Assembly: GCA_029565415.1 (NCBI GenBank)
Contig: JAKQOH010000092.1
Location: 29,996 to 93,995, forward strand
DNA: 64,000 nt
Direction: 5' to 3'
Origin: Candidatus Rifleibacteriota bacterium
GTDB taxonomy: Bacteria > Riflebacteria > Ozemobacteria > Ozemobacterales > Ozemobacteraceae
Position 1 is the first letter of the stretch. The number at the start of each line of letters is the position of its first letter. A program made the position numbers and the translations under genes. The notes beneath the pieces were generated by a model, which was not told the DNA's origin, made no database searches, and saw only the letters and a program-made list of their open reading frames with translations. Below are positions 44,594-53,283 of this stretch, piece after piece.

Positions 44594-46111
44594 ATGGAAT
44601 TCTTCCTGCTGGTGATGGTGGTGTCGATCCTCCCTGCGCTGCTCTATGTGCTGACGGCGGAGGAGGTCGACGATGCGCTGAGTCACAAGATCCCGGCTGA
44701 GCAGGATTCCACGGGCCTGACCGACGAGGCCGAAACCGCGACGGCCCTTCCGGAGGCGGCTGACACCCCGCGCGCGTCTCGGACAGAATCCGACCCCGCC
44801 CCGGCCACCGCGCCGATCGTCATCGATCAGAGCACCTTCCTCGGAAGCCTGCTGCGAGCGATCATGATCATCTGCGGAAGCATCCTGGCCGCCGCCCTGC
44901 TGATGCGCATGATGGGCCTTGAGACCCTCCATGGCTGGATCGTCGGGGACTGCATCTGGGGCTTCATCGGCGCCGCCCTCCTCTCCCGATGGGTGAGAAG
45001 CCGGTATGTGATCGACCCGGTGGCCCGCACGATTCTCCACGAGGATCTGACGCCGCTCTACGTCCGACGCCGCAACATCTCCTTCGGCGAAATCCGCGCC
45101 GTTGCGGTGCGCGGAGAACTCACCGGCTGGCCGCTCTTGTACCATTACCACAAGCTCGTGTTCCAGACCGTCCTCGTCTTCGACAGCGGCATCGTGCTGC
45201 CCGTCCACGATCCCGTGCCGGCCTTCGATGCCCTGTTCCGCACCCTCGAACGCGAACGCGGCCGCGCCCGCCGGCTGGCCGGGATCATCGGCTGCCCTCT
45301 CTTCCCGGAGCGCCATCTCGATGCCGCATCCCCGCGCCGGTGGGAGGCCGAAATCCGTTCGCTCCGGTCGACCTCTACCTGCCCCGACGAGCTCGAGAAG
45401 GCCCTCGTCGTAACCTATCTGTCGAGCCTGGGCATGACGGCATCGGATGCAGGACTGGTCCGGGCCGATCTCACAACCCGGTTCGAGAAGTTCATCCTGG
45501 CCTTCGTCGTCTCCTTCTTTGCCGTCACGACCTGGTATGCCCTCAGCGCCGAATGGAGCTACCTGGCATCGAACCCCCGCATCTTCTACCTCATCCTGCT
45601 CGACTGCACCTCGATTCTCGTCAGCGTTTTCGGCCTCTGGCGCTTCCTGGTCGACGAATACTACGAGTTCGACACGGGGACCTCGAAAATACAATATCAC
45701 TCACGATGGTTGTTCTGGAAAACGCGTCGCGAGCTCGCCGCTTTTTCGGATGTCGTGGAAATCCGCATCAACAGAGTCTGGGCGCTGCTCTCCCGCCGTT
45801 TGGAATACGTGGCCGAACTGCGCCTGACCGGCGGCCGCCGCCTGATCCTCTCGGACCGGGCCCCCACGCCCGGCATTCCCGTGTTCCGGGCGCTTGCCCT
45901 GGCCCGGCTCATGGGCCGCCATCTCACCGCGGATCCCGAAGCATTCGAGCTCGCCGTCCGGGATGCCCCGGCCCTGCCCGAGCCTCCAAAATGGCCGCAG
46001 GCAGTTCGACCCCCATCCCGCGGAAAGCCGCCCGGACTTCCCGGCGGATTATCACCCGACCACCGGTTGCTGCCCGAACAGGGAAAACGCCGGAAACGCC
46101 GGAAAAAATGA
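44594..46111 (+). CDS. Membrane protein with an internally duplicated domain, unknown function
   Basis: 505 residues, family not recognised. One N-terminal helix (2-22), an acidic linker (23-75), two helices (81-105, 112-133), a soluble block (138-250), two more helices (298-318, 328-352), a second soluble block (356-450) and a basic tail ending KRRKRRKK. The blocks resemble each other: YVIDPVARTILHEDLTPLYV with SFGEIRAVAVRGE, then YEFDTGTSKIQYHSRWLFWK with AFSDVVEIRINR; each ends in a helix with ALFRTLERERGR or ALALARLMGR. The repeat unit (two helices plus a beta-rich block) recalls PH-like membrane proteins (inference). Its start has little ribosome-site signal. It follows the array by 111 bp. 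Confidence 0.7.
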   Translation: MEFFLLVMVVSILPALLYVLTAEEVDDALSHKIPAEQDSTGLTDEAETATALPEAADTPRASRTESDPAPATAPIVIDQSTFLGSLLRAIMIICGSILAAALLMRMMGLETLHGWIVGDCIWGFIGAALLSRWVRSRYVIDPVARTILHEDLTPLYVRRRNISFGEIRAVAVRGELTGWPLLYHYHKLVFQTVLVFDSGIVLPVHDPVPAFDALFRTLERERGRARRLAGIIGCPLFPERHLDAASPRRWEAEIRSLRSTSTCPDELEKALVVTYLSSLGMTASDAGLVRADLTTRFEKFILAFVVSFFAVTTWYALSAEWSYLASNPRIFYLILLDCTSILVSVFGLWRFLVDEYYEFDTGTSKIQYHSRWLFWKTRRELAAFSDVVEIRINRVWALLSRRLEYVAELRLTGGRRLILSDRAPTPGIPVFRALALARLMGRHLTADPEAFELAVRDAPALPEPPKWPQAVRPPSRGKPPGLPGGLSPDHRLLPEQGKRRKRRKK

Positions 46112-46114
46112 CGA

Positions 46115-47071
46115 TCACCAGGTGTTTTTCGGCGTTTCCCGCTCGATGGCCTCCTCGTGGGGATCGTTGAGCGCCCAGAGGAAGTCGAGGCCTGTGAGCT
46201 GCTCGATCCGGTCGACGCTGGTCAGGAACTGGCGGGGTGTCTCGGTTCCGCGCACCTCCTGGGGAAAGAGGAACGGCAGCACCCGGATCTCGGGGCCGTC
46301 CTCATCGACGAGGATCTTGTAGAACCCATCCGGAATCTCGACCCGGGACCGGCTCCGGTCGCGATCGCTGGTTTCGCCCAGCAACTCGCGCGTCGCGTCG
46401 AACACGGGGCCGGTCAGCACCCAGACCTTGCCGAACCGGGGAGCCCAGGTGTCCGACTCGAGCCGCTCGAGCTTCTGCCAGACGCGTCGGTTCAGATCGG
46501 GGGTCATGGGGACGATGTTCGTCAGAAGGAAAGTCTCCCGTTGCGCATCCAGCCCGAACCGGGCCGCAATTCCCGCGTTCGGGGCCATGTGGCCACGATC
46601 GAATCCGGTCGAGGTGAACTCGTCATGCTTCACCCGGCTCTGGGTCCGCTCGTCGGTCGCGAACTTCGAAGGCCGCTTCCCGGCCGGACCTCGCGGGGCT
46701 CCCTCGAGGACATACCCGACCCACAGCGGATCCTGGCGGGATTCGGAGTAACCGGCAACATAGCCTGTATTGCGCAGGATCACGAGGGTGGGGTCGGGGT
46801 GGGCCGGGCGGGGCAGGCCGGCATAGACCAGGCCCCGTTCGGATGCCGTCTGACGCTGTGCCTCGATTTCCGCCGGCCAGCCGGATTTCGGAGGTCTGGG
46901 ACCGCTCGTGCGGGGCCAGAACCACCAGGCGAGGCCGGCGAGGATCAGGACGAGGAGAAGGAACAGCAGCCAGCCCGAGAGGCGGGGCGAAGGCCGCCGG
47001 CCACGCGGGGCGGACTTCACGGGCGCCGGCGGACGGGCGGGCTTGCGGGCTGGAACGGTGGATTTCGACAT
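46115..47071 (-). CDS. Membrane-anchored DNA/RNA non-specific endonuclease (NUC1 family)
   Basis: 318 residues. A basic N terminus (1-30), one membrane helix (33-52, GWLLFLLLVLILAGLAWWFW), then the beta-beta-alpha-Me nuclease: DRGHMAPN at 158-165 with catalytic His161, and TNIVPMTPDLNRRVWQKLE with metal ligand Asn194 and Glu202. It would face the periplasm or cell surface and degrade nucleic acid, like EndA/NucA in DNA uptake or nutrient recovery. It is convergent with the gene at 44594 (3-bp gap). The ATG at 47071 starts the basic anchor; the much longer in-frame reading upstream is antisense to the HEAT gene and rejected. Confidence 0.9.
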   Translation of the reverse strand: MSKSTVPARKPARPPAPVKSAPRGRRPSPRLSGWLLFLLLVLILAGLAWWFWPRTSGPRPPKSGWPAEIEAQRQTASERGLVYAGLPRPAHPDPTLVILRNTGYVAGYSESRQDPLWVGYVLEGAPRGPAGKRPSKFATDERTQSRVKHDEFTSTGFDRGHMAPNAGIAARFGLDAQRETFLLTNIVPMTPDLNRRVWQKLERLESDTWAPRFGKVWVLTGPVFDATRELLGETSDRDRSRSRVEIPDGFYKILVDEDGPEIRVLPFLFPQEVRGTETPRQFLTSVDRIEQLTGLDFLWALNDPHEEAIERETPKNTW

Positions 47072-47136
47072 GCGGTGTTGTGTGGCTCCCGATGCTGTGA
47101 CGGTTTCCGCACCGGCAGATGCCGGCGTCCCGCACC

Positions 47137-47169
47137 TTGCGGTTCGCGGAACTCTTCTTATGGTAACAT
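47137..47169 (+). promoter_or_regulatory. Possible promoter for the HEAT-repeat gene
   Basis: TGGTAACAT (47161-47169) is an extended -10-like sequence. TTGCGG (47137-47142) lies too far upstream (21 bp) to be a good -35. The rest of 47072-47260, between divergent genes, shows nothing else clear. Confidence 0.35.
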
Positions 47170-47260
47170 GAGGCGGTACGGCGAACTGTGCTGACTCGTA
47201 TAGTGAAGAGTATTTCCGGCGCCGCGGCGGTCGGGGCCGGAGGAATCCTGGGGGAGGGCG

Positions 47261-49618
47261 ATGGACGCGGAATTCTGGTGGCGGCTGGATCTGAGCAGCC
47301 CGCTCGTCGATGTGCGACGCATGGCGGCGATGCAGATGCTGCTCGACCCACCTCCGCCGTCGGCTTCTGCCGAGCTGCGCGAGATGGCAGCCCGGGAGGC
47401 CGATCCCGAGACGCGCGACCTGTTGAACCGCATCGTGGCAGGATGCAGCGGGGCGAATCCCGCGCCCGAACCTGCCGCATCCGCCCCGCCGGCGAACTCC
47501 ACCGATCCTGCCGCCTGGCCGGGATGGCCTGACACGCCTGCGGGGCGCCTGGAGTGGCTCGGCCGGCTTCCGGCCGGGAAGCGGCGCGAGCTGGCACCCC
47601 AGGCTCCCGACCGTCTTCGGAACGAGCGGCATCCCCTGGTCGCTTCGGCCCTGATCCGTTTGTTCGGCCGCACCTGGCCCGAAGACCGGCTGGTCGAGCT
47701 CGTCGCATATGCCTCGGGGGGCGAAGGCGCAGCCGGCCTCGCTGCCATCGAAACCCTCCGGCAACGGGCCCCGCATCTGTTGCAGCCCCTGCTGCCCGGC
47801 CTCCTCATCTCGGGTAATCCGCGCATCCGGGGAGCAGCGGTCGGCGCGCTTGCCGTGATTGATCTCGACGAAGCCCTCGCGCATCTCGAGGCCCTGTTGC
47901 TCGATCCCGACCCGGCACGCCGCCTCGAAGGCCTCCGATGCTGTCTGCACGTGCCGTTCGACAAGGTCATGTCCCTGCTGCTCAAAGCCATGGCGGTCGA
48001 AACCGATCCGCGGCGCCTCGCGGCCTACGGCACCCTGTTCGAGATCAATCCCGCGCTCGAGGCTCCCTTCAGACTCTACGAACTCTCGGAACGCGTGCCC
48101 GCCGAGCGTGCCGAAATCCTGCGCCGTCTCCTCGCCGCCTCCTGCCGTGTCATCGGCACCGTCCTCCTCGATCCGGTACGGTTCCAGGAATACCGCAACC
48201 GGCTTCAGGCCTGGATCGACCGGCGAGCCGCCTCGCGCCTCGCGCAGGACATCGTCGCTCGGGCCATGGACGGGAGAGGCCTCGATCCCGACCTGGCTGC
48301 CGCGCTCGAGCGGGCAAAAGCCCGGCAACCCCTCTGGACCGCCCTGAAAGAGCTCTCCACCCTGCCGATGCCCGTCCAGGCGCGCGCCCTGTTCATCCGG
48401 GCGTTGGGAGAGGAGGAGCCGGTCGCCCAACCCGCGCCGTCCGGTGCGTCACCCGCCGAGCTGCTCGAACGGCTCGCGCGGTTCGGCCCAGACACCGTCG
48501 ATGCGGCGCGAGGCGAGATAATTTCTATATTGAATGATGTATCAAAAAGTGAGCCCAGATTCATCGCCGCGGCGCTGCGCGCGGCGAGCCGTGCCGCCGT
48601 CGACGGGCTGATTGGCCCGGCCCGGCGCGCGCTGGCGCACACCGATCCTGCCGTTGCCGCCGCCGCGATCGAGTATCTCGACCGGTTCGCTCCCGATGAT
48701 CTGCGGCCGCTCCTCGGGCGGTATCTTGCCTCGACCGAGCCCCGCATCAAAACCGCGGCGCTGCGTGTGCTCCAGCGCTCGGACCCGCTGCAGGCCGTCT
48801 CGGCGCTCGAGGCGATGCTCCAGAGCCGTCAGCCGGCCCAGCAGAAGCTCGGGGTTGCCTGCCTCATCCATGTCGAGTTCGCCCTCGTGCGCGATGCCCT
48901 GGCGACGCTGCTCGCCACGAACCCGGCGCCGGATATCCTCGAAGCCGGCCTCTGCCTGTTCCAGACGAATGCCGACCCGGAAGGCGTATATCTCCTGTAC
49001 ACGCTCGAGCGCCGTCTTCCGCCGGAAGCCGCCCGGGCGGTCGAGCGCGTCCGCCGCGAGATGATGCAGGCGCTTGCGGCCGATGGCCGGCTGTCGGCCG
49101 ATCTGCGCGCCGCCGAAGCCGAACTGGCGGGGCGTGCCGGGCGTGAAGCAACGAAACAGGCCGCCCAGCCCCCCGCCTATGCCTACCGGGTCCTGAAAAA
49201 AAGCATCGCACCATCCGAAGAGTCTGCAGCCGCGCCGTTCCAGCTCTCCGAGGAAACCCGCCGGATCCTGAGCGGGTTCCTTCCCGTCGTTCTCGTTCTC
49301 GTCGCAGCCGTCATTCTCTGGAATGTTTTCGCCGGACGGGATGGTGGCGGTTCCGAGTCCGCCGGCCCGGTCCCCGTGTCCCTCACCGGGGGGCGCCACC
49401 AGATCCGGCAGATCGAAGGCTGGGTGCGGCCTCGAAGCCCGTCGAACGCCGAATTCCTGGTCGAAGCCGAGACGGGCGAGCGGTTCTGGATCCCGGTCGG
49501 CGATTACGACCCGGTTCCGGCACCGGAGGCGAAATTCAAGGGGACTCTGGCCCTCGTCGAAAAGCGCGACGATGGGGCCTGGACAGCCCGCAGAGCCGCT
49601 GCGGCGGGTTTACGTTGA
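47261..49618 (+). CDS. HEAT-repeat protein with a C-terminal membrane anchor
   Basis: 785 residues, with GGGGGAGGGCG before the ATG at 47261. Residues about 1-620 are alanine/leucine-rich helical pairs typical of HEAT or PBS-lyase-like repeats (PLVASALIRLFGR, NPRIRGAAVGALAVIDLDEA, STEPRIKTAALRVLQRSD, QKLGVACLIHVEF). A membrane helix lies near 675-692 (FLPVVLVLVAAVILWNVF), followed by a short beta-rich outer domain (GGRHQIRQIEGWVRPRS...). Repeats would thus lie in the cytoplasm with a small periplasmic cap. HEAT arrays are protein scaffolds; the partner may be the STAS or phosphatase protein encoded next (inference). Confidence 0.8.
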   Translation: MDAEFWWRLDLSSPLVDVRRMAAMQMLLDPPPPSASAELREMAAREADPETRDLLNRIVAGCSGANPAPEPAASAPPANSTDPAAWPGWPDTPAGRLEWLGRLPAGKRRELAPQAPDRLRNERHPLVASALIRLFGRTWPEDRLVELVAYASGGEGAAGLAAIETLRQRAPHLLQPLLPGLLISGNPRIRGAAVGALAVIDLDEALAHLEALLLDPDPARRLEGLRCCLHVPFDKVMSLLLKAMAVETDPRRLAAYGTLFEINPALEAPFRLYELSERVPAERAEILRRLLAASCRVIGTVLLDPVRFQEYRNRLQAWIDRRAASRLAQDIVARAMDGRGLDPDLAAALERAKARQPLWTALKELSTLPMPVQARALFIRALGEEEPVAQPAPSGASPAELLERLARFGPDTVDAARGEIISILNDVSKSEPRFIAAALRAASRAAVDGLIGPARRALAHTDPAVAAAAIEYLDRFAPDDLRPLLGRYLASTEPRIKTAALRVLQRSDPLQAVSALEAMLQSRQPAQQKLGVACLIHVEFALVRDALATLLATNPAPDILEAGLCLFQTNADPEGVYLLYTLERRLPPEAARAVERVRREMMQALAADGRLSADLRAAEAELAGRAGREATKQAAQPPAYAYRVLKKSIAPSEESAAAPFQLSEETRRILSGFLPVVLVLVAAVILWNVFAGRDGGGSESAGPVPVSLTGGRHQIRQIEGWVRPRSPSNAEFLVEAETGERFWIPVGDYDPVPAPEAKFKGTLALVEKRDDGAWTARRAAAAGLR

Positions 49619-49665
49619 AGCCTGCCCTGTGCTAGGATGGCGGCGAAAGGCGGTTTCCCGGCACG

Positions 49666-50043
49666 ATGCCTGCAACGACATTCCACACAGAAACCAAGAA
49701 GAACTGCGTCATCATCCGTGTCGACGGGTATCTCGACGGTGAATCGGGCCCCGAGCTGCAGCGCATGGTCGAGGAGTTCCTGTGCCGCGGAGTTCGCGGA
49801 TTCGTGTTCGAGTTTTCCCGCTGCGCCAATATCAACAGCCTTGGCGTCTCCTCGCTGCTCGATGCCGCGCTGCGCGTTGTAGAGGATTTCGGGGGCAACC
49901 TTGCCGTCACTGGTCTGAACGAGATCCAGCGCAAAGTTCTGATCTTGTCAGGCATCATTCCCCTGGCGGTTGCCGCCCCGACGCTTGTCGAGGCCTGCCG
50001 CGTCACCGGCGGAGATGCCGGGGATGATGGTGGCGCCGCGTAA
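49666..50043 (+). CDS. STAS-domain anti-sigma factor antagonist-like protein
   Basis: A 125-residue single STAS domain: CVIIRVDGYLDGESGPELQR, then FVFEFSRCANINSLGVSSLL with the probable phosphorylated serine at Ser58 (NINSLG, in the place of the usual DSSGL). The C-terminal 20 residues are glycine/alanine/aspartate-rich. In partner switching, a kinase phosphorylates this serine and a PP2C phosphatase, such as the one 6 bp downstream, removes the phosphate. No anti-sigma kinase (HATPase_c) is encoded nearby. Confidence 0.9.
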   Translation: MPATTFHTETKKNCVIIRVDGYLDGESGPELQRMVEEFLCRGVRGFVFEFSRCANINSLGVSSLLDAALRVVEDFGGNLAVTGLNEIQRKVLILSGIIPLAVAAPTLVEACRVTGGDAGDDGGAA

Positions 50044-50049
50044 TCTTCG

Positions 50050-52929
50050 ATGAATATCGGCGCGGAATCTGCTGTGATCCGTGTCGGTCGCTGGCTTGCC
50101 GTCTGCGTCTTCTTTTTCGCATTCCCGCTGTTCCTCGTGAATCTCGGCATTCGCCACGCCCTCGACCGGAACTGGGATTCCTATACCACCGCCGTGGCTC
50201 GCCGCGTGGGAGGGACTCTCGAGCGTCTGCGGGCCCGCGGGGATGAGCAGACGTTTCTCTACGGGGAGCTGAAACGTCTCGGGGAGCGGCTCGATGCCGC
50301 GCACGATCTTCGCCGCTCGGCTGCAGGGCTGTGTGGGCGGCTGGAGACCGCAATTCCGGGGCTGTTCGAGGTGTATATCGTCGACGGCCGGCACAGGCTT
50401 GTCTGGCCCGACCGGATGCCGATGGGCGTTTCCGGCTACCAGCTTCGGCGGCTCGCAGAGGCGATGAGCCAGATCGGCACGAATCCCGGCGCGAAAATGC
50501 TGATCAAGCGCAATGCCGGCATGTTTTCCTACTTCCTCAGCGATGCCCCTCCGCTGCTGGATCTGGTTTCGATGTCGCTCGTGCGGCGGGTGGCCGAGGT
50601 GAATCCGGCAGGTTTCCGCACCTGGTTCGGGGCCTGGTTCGGCACCAGGACGGGGGTTGTGGCGGTGATGAATCGCCGGGCGCTCCGGAAATGGCAGTTC
50701 CTGAACCTGATGGTCGGCCGTGCCAATCGGCGGCAGAACATGATCCGGTTCGGCATTTCCCGCTATGGCGGGCGGGACACCGGCGGAGAGCACCCGTCCG
50801 TCATCCGGCGACGGGAAGCGCTCGCATGGCTCGAGGACTCGTCCGAAGACGCGTTCCGCATCCGCGACGACCGGCTGTTCATGCGCCTCAACCTCGATCC
50901 CGTCTGGCGCGTCTGGGCCGATGTCGCCCTCGATGTCTCGCACCGGGGGGATATCGTCCGGAACCGGGTGCTGGCCCTCTCCGTCGCGCTGCTGCTGCTC
51001 TTCTCCGGGGCAAGTTTCGGTCTGCTCGTCGCCGGCTGGAATATTCCCATGGCCCTGCGGCTCCGGGTGATGGTGCTGTTCGCGATGGCCACGGGGCTGC
51101 CGCTGTCGGGCCTCGCTGTCGCGGGATACGACGATCTGCAGAAAACCCGGGATGTGCTGATCGAGAGCGGCCGTCGGCAGTTGGCCGAAAGCCTGCGCGC
51201 GATCGAGGGGGGGCTGCCGCGGTTCGGCAGACTCTACGCCGGCCGCCTGGCGCGGCTCCGCGACTCGTTCTACCGGCCCGGGAGCGCCTACGATTTTCCC
51301 GGATTCGCGAAGCGCCTGTTCCGTGTTTCGAAATCGATGAAAGGGAAATCTCCCGTCGTCCTGCTCAAGGACGGACGGGCGTTTCGCGTCGAAGGCCACT
51401 CCGAGCGCGAGACGATGCTCGAAGGGATCAGCATCGAACTCATCCGGCGGTATAACCGGAGCCTCGGCCTGGCGGCGAAGGAGCCGGAGAAGTTTCTCCT
51501 GGCCTCTCTCGTCCTCGACGACAACACGGCCCGCAAGATCATGACCGGCATCATCCGGGCGCGGGGGCAGATCAGCCATCTCAACTTCGGCACCGAGGAC
51601 AAGTTCAGCTGCATGGATTTCATCCTCGGCCCCGGCGGCTCGGCGGAAGGCGTGTTTTTCGTGACCTGGGATCCGCGCGACCTGGCTCTGAGCTATCTGC
51701 AGCAGGACATCCTCCGCAGACAACGACAGCTCGCCCACAGCCGGCTGTTCGCGATCCACGACTGGGATCCGGCCCGGTGCGTTCCCGTCGAGGCCGCCGG
51801 GCTGCCCTGGCTGAAGCGGTTCGTCGAGCGGCTCCGGGCGCGACGGACCGAACTGTTCGACGAGGTGATCGTCGACGGCCGGCGGTGGCTGCTGGCCGGC
51901 ATGCCGGGCAGGGAGATCCAGGAATACCTGCTGATCCAGGCGGTCCCGGTCGACCGACTGACGGGGCAGGTGGATGGCCTGCGGTCAGATATAATATGGG
52001 GGTGTATTCTCTGCCTCCTGCTCTCCCTCGGCGTGGCCGCCGCCCTGGCACAGCAGATCCTGCGCCCCGTCGCCGTGTTGACCTCCGGCGTCGATGCGAT
52101 GCGCGACGGGCGGTACCGGACTCGCCTCCCCGTTCAGGGGAACGACGAGTTCGGCGCCCTGACGGTCTCGTTCAACCAGGCGCTCGAGCGGCTCGAGGAG
52201 TTGTCGACGGCACGGGCGTTCCAGGAGCGCCTCTTCCCGGCAGACACCCTTCGGGTCGGCACCACGGAGATCACGGGGATCTGTCAGACCGCGACCGAAC
52301 TCGGCGGGGATTACTTTGATTATTTCGAGATCGGGGAGGGGCGGGTCGTGATCCTGATCGGGGATGTGGCCGGGCATGGGGCCGGCTCGGCCCTGCTCAT
52401 GGCGATGGCAAAGGGATTCGTCTCGGTCGAGAGCCGCCGGAACGGGGATCCCGCGCATGTTCTGGCGGGGCTGAACGAGATGATCTTCTCCTCGATGAGC
52501 CGCCGGCTGATGATGTCGATGTGCTACGGCCTTCTCCAGACCGATACCGGCCTGCTCAGAATCGCGAATGCCGGTCATTGCCCGCCCTGGATCGTCCGCA
52601 ACGGCGCGAGCGAGGCCGTGGAGATCCGCCCCGCCGTCGGCGGATACCCGCTCGGCACCCGGCGGAACATCGTGTATCGGTGCGAGGAGATCCGCCTTTC
52701 CCCCGGTGACCGGGTCTGGTTCTTCACGGACGGATTTCCCGAGACCCTTGGGCCGCGTGGGGAACCCCTGGGCTATCCGGGCCTCGCGGCAATGCTGATG
52801 AAGGCGGATGGCACCGACACGAGGGCCCGGTGTCGCGAGTTGCATCGGCTCTGCTCGGCCTGGCGTGGGAGGGCGGCCCAGACCGACGACATGACCGCCA
52901 TTCTCCTGGAGAATCATGCCGCCGGCTGA
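50050..52929 (+). CDS. Membrane SpoIIE/RsbU-type PP2C phosphatase with HAMP domain
   Basis: 959 residues. N-terminal helix (about 14-36), a periplasmic region, two central helices (about 310-335 and 341-362: ALSVALLLLFSGASFGLLVA), a second sensory region, another helix near 655-675 and HAMP (ILRPVAVLTSGVDAMRDGRY). The C-terminal PP2C domain has GGDYFDYFEIGEGRVVILIG, DVAGHGAGSALLMAMAKGF and RVWFFTDGFPET. It should dephosphorylate the adjacent STAS protein in response to an outside signal. The unusual feature is the doubled sensor region. It is 6 bp after the STAS gene. Confidence 0.92.
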   Translation: MNIGAESAVIRVGRWLAVCVFFFAFPLFLVNLGIRHALDRNWDSYTTAVARRVGGTLERLRARGDEQTFLYGELKRLGERLDAAHDLRRSAAGLCGRLETAIPGLFEVYIVDGRHRLVWPDRMPMGVSGYQLRRLAEAMSQIGTNPGAKMLIKRNAGMFSYFLSDAPPLLDLVSMSLVRRVAEVNPAGFRTWFGAWFGTRTGVVAVMNRRALRKWQFLNLMVGRANRRQNMIRFGISRYGGRDTGGEHPSVIRRREALAWLEDSSEDAFRIRDDRLFMRLNLDPVWRVWADVALDVSHRGDIVRNRVLALSVALLLLFSGASFGLLVAGWNIPMALRLRVMVLFAMATGLPLSGLAVAGYDDLQKTRDVLIESGRRQLAESLRAIEGGLPRFGRLYAGRLARLRDSFYRPGSAYDFPGFAKRLFRVSKSMKGKSPVVLLKDGRAFRVEGHSERETMLEGISIELIRRYNRSLGLAAKEPEKFLLASLVLDDNTARKIMTGIIRARGQISHLNFGTEDKFSCMDFILGPGGSAEGVFFVTWDPRDLALSYLQQDILRRQRQLAHSRLFAIHDWDPARCVPVEAAGLPWLKRFVERLRARRTELFDEVIVDGRRWLLAGMPGREIQEYLLIQAVPVDRLTGQVDGLRSDIIWGCILCLLLSLGVAAALAQQILRPVAVLTSGVDAMRDGRYRTRLPVQGNDEFGALTVSFNQALERLEELSTARAFQERLFPADTLRVGTTEITGICQTATELGGDYFDYFEIGEGRVVILIGDVAGHGAGSALLMAMAKGFVSVESRRNGDPAHVLAGLNEMIFSSMSRRLMMSMCYGLLQTDTGLLRIANAGHCPPWIVRNGASEAVEIRPAVGGYPLGTRRNIVYRCEEIRLSPGDRVWFFTDGFPETLGPRGEPLGYPGLAAMLMKADGTDTRARCRELHRLCSAWRGRAAQTDDMTAILLENHAAG

Positions 52930-52935
52930 GACCGG

Positions 52936-53049
52936 TCACCAGCCGAGAATCAGCTTGGCGCCCCCGATCAGGACGATGGCGACGACGGCAAAGATGAGCT
53001 TTTCCCGGAACTGGTTGGGGTCCTGCTGGATGGGTTCGTTGTCTGACAT
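52936..53049 (-). CDS. Small single-pass membrane protein, 37 aa
   Basis: Begins MSDNEPIQQDPNQFREKL and ends in a membrane helix, IFAVVAIVLIGGAKLILGW. An AAGGAG sits 7 bases before the ATG at 53049, a near-ideal ribosome site that supports the gene despite its size. The polar N terminus would be cytoplasmic. It ends 6 bp from the convergent phosphatase stop. No family is recognised. It might be a regulator of a membrane enzyme, but nothing proves this. Confidence 0.65.
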   Translation of the reverse strand: MSDNEPIQQDPNQFREKLIFAVVAIVLIGGAKLILGW

Positions 53050-53195
53050 GGGACGGCTCCTTGAACACGACGGGGCGCAATGGGTCATGCAATCGCTGCA
53101 CGCCCTTCCGCCGCATGCGGGAAACGACCGTGTCCGGAAAAGACAAAGCCGCCGCCCGCTCGATGCGGATGGCGGCCCGACCATCCAGGTTTACC

Positions 53196-53213
53196 TTCGG
53201 ATGAACATCCGAA
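53196..53213. other. Perfect short hairpin upstream of the 37-aa gene
   Basis: TTCGGATG and CATCCGAA are separated by AA. In the gap 53050-53283, which otherwise holds only the ispH terminator and no gene, this could be a protein-binding palindrome or part of a termination structure. Confidence 0.45.
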
Positions 53214-53231
53214 CCCTTCGTTCTCAAGCAT

Positions 53232-53263
53232 AAAGAAACTCCGGCCGTTTGGCAAGTGGCCGG
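53232..53263 (-). terminator. Terminator of the ispH operon
   Basis: Read on the minus strand, CCGGCC (53263-53258) pairs with GGCCGG (53246-53241) around an 11-base loop and is followed by AGTTTCTTTA. The stem is short, but the U-rich tail lies 21 bp past the ispH stop as expected. Confidence 0.6.
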
Positions 53264-53283
53264 CTCGTCCGATACCGGGAGGT

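Noticed and set aside
47072..48430. Upstream extension of the nuclease frame to 771 codons
   Set aside because: It runs antisense through the HEAT gene. The basic anchor helix and family length favour the start at 47071.
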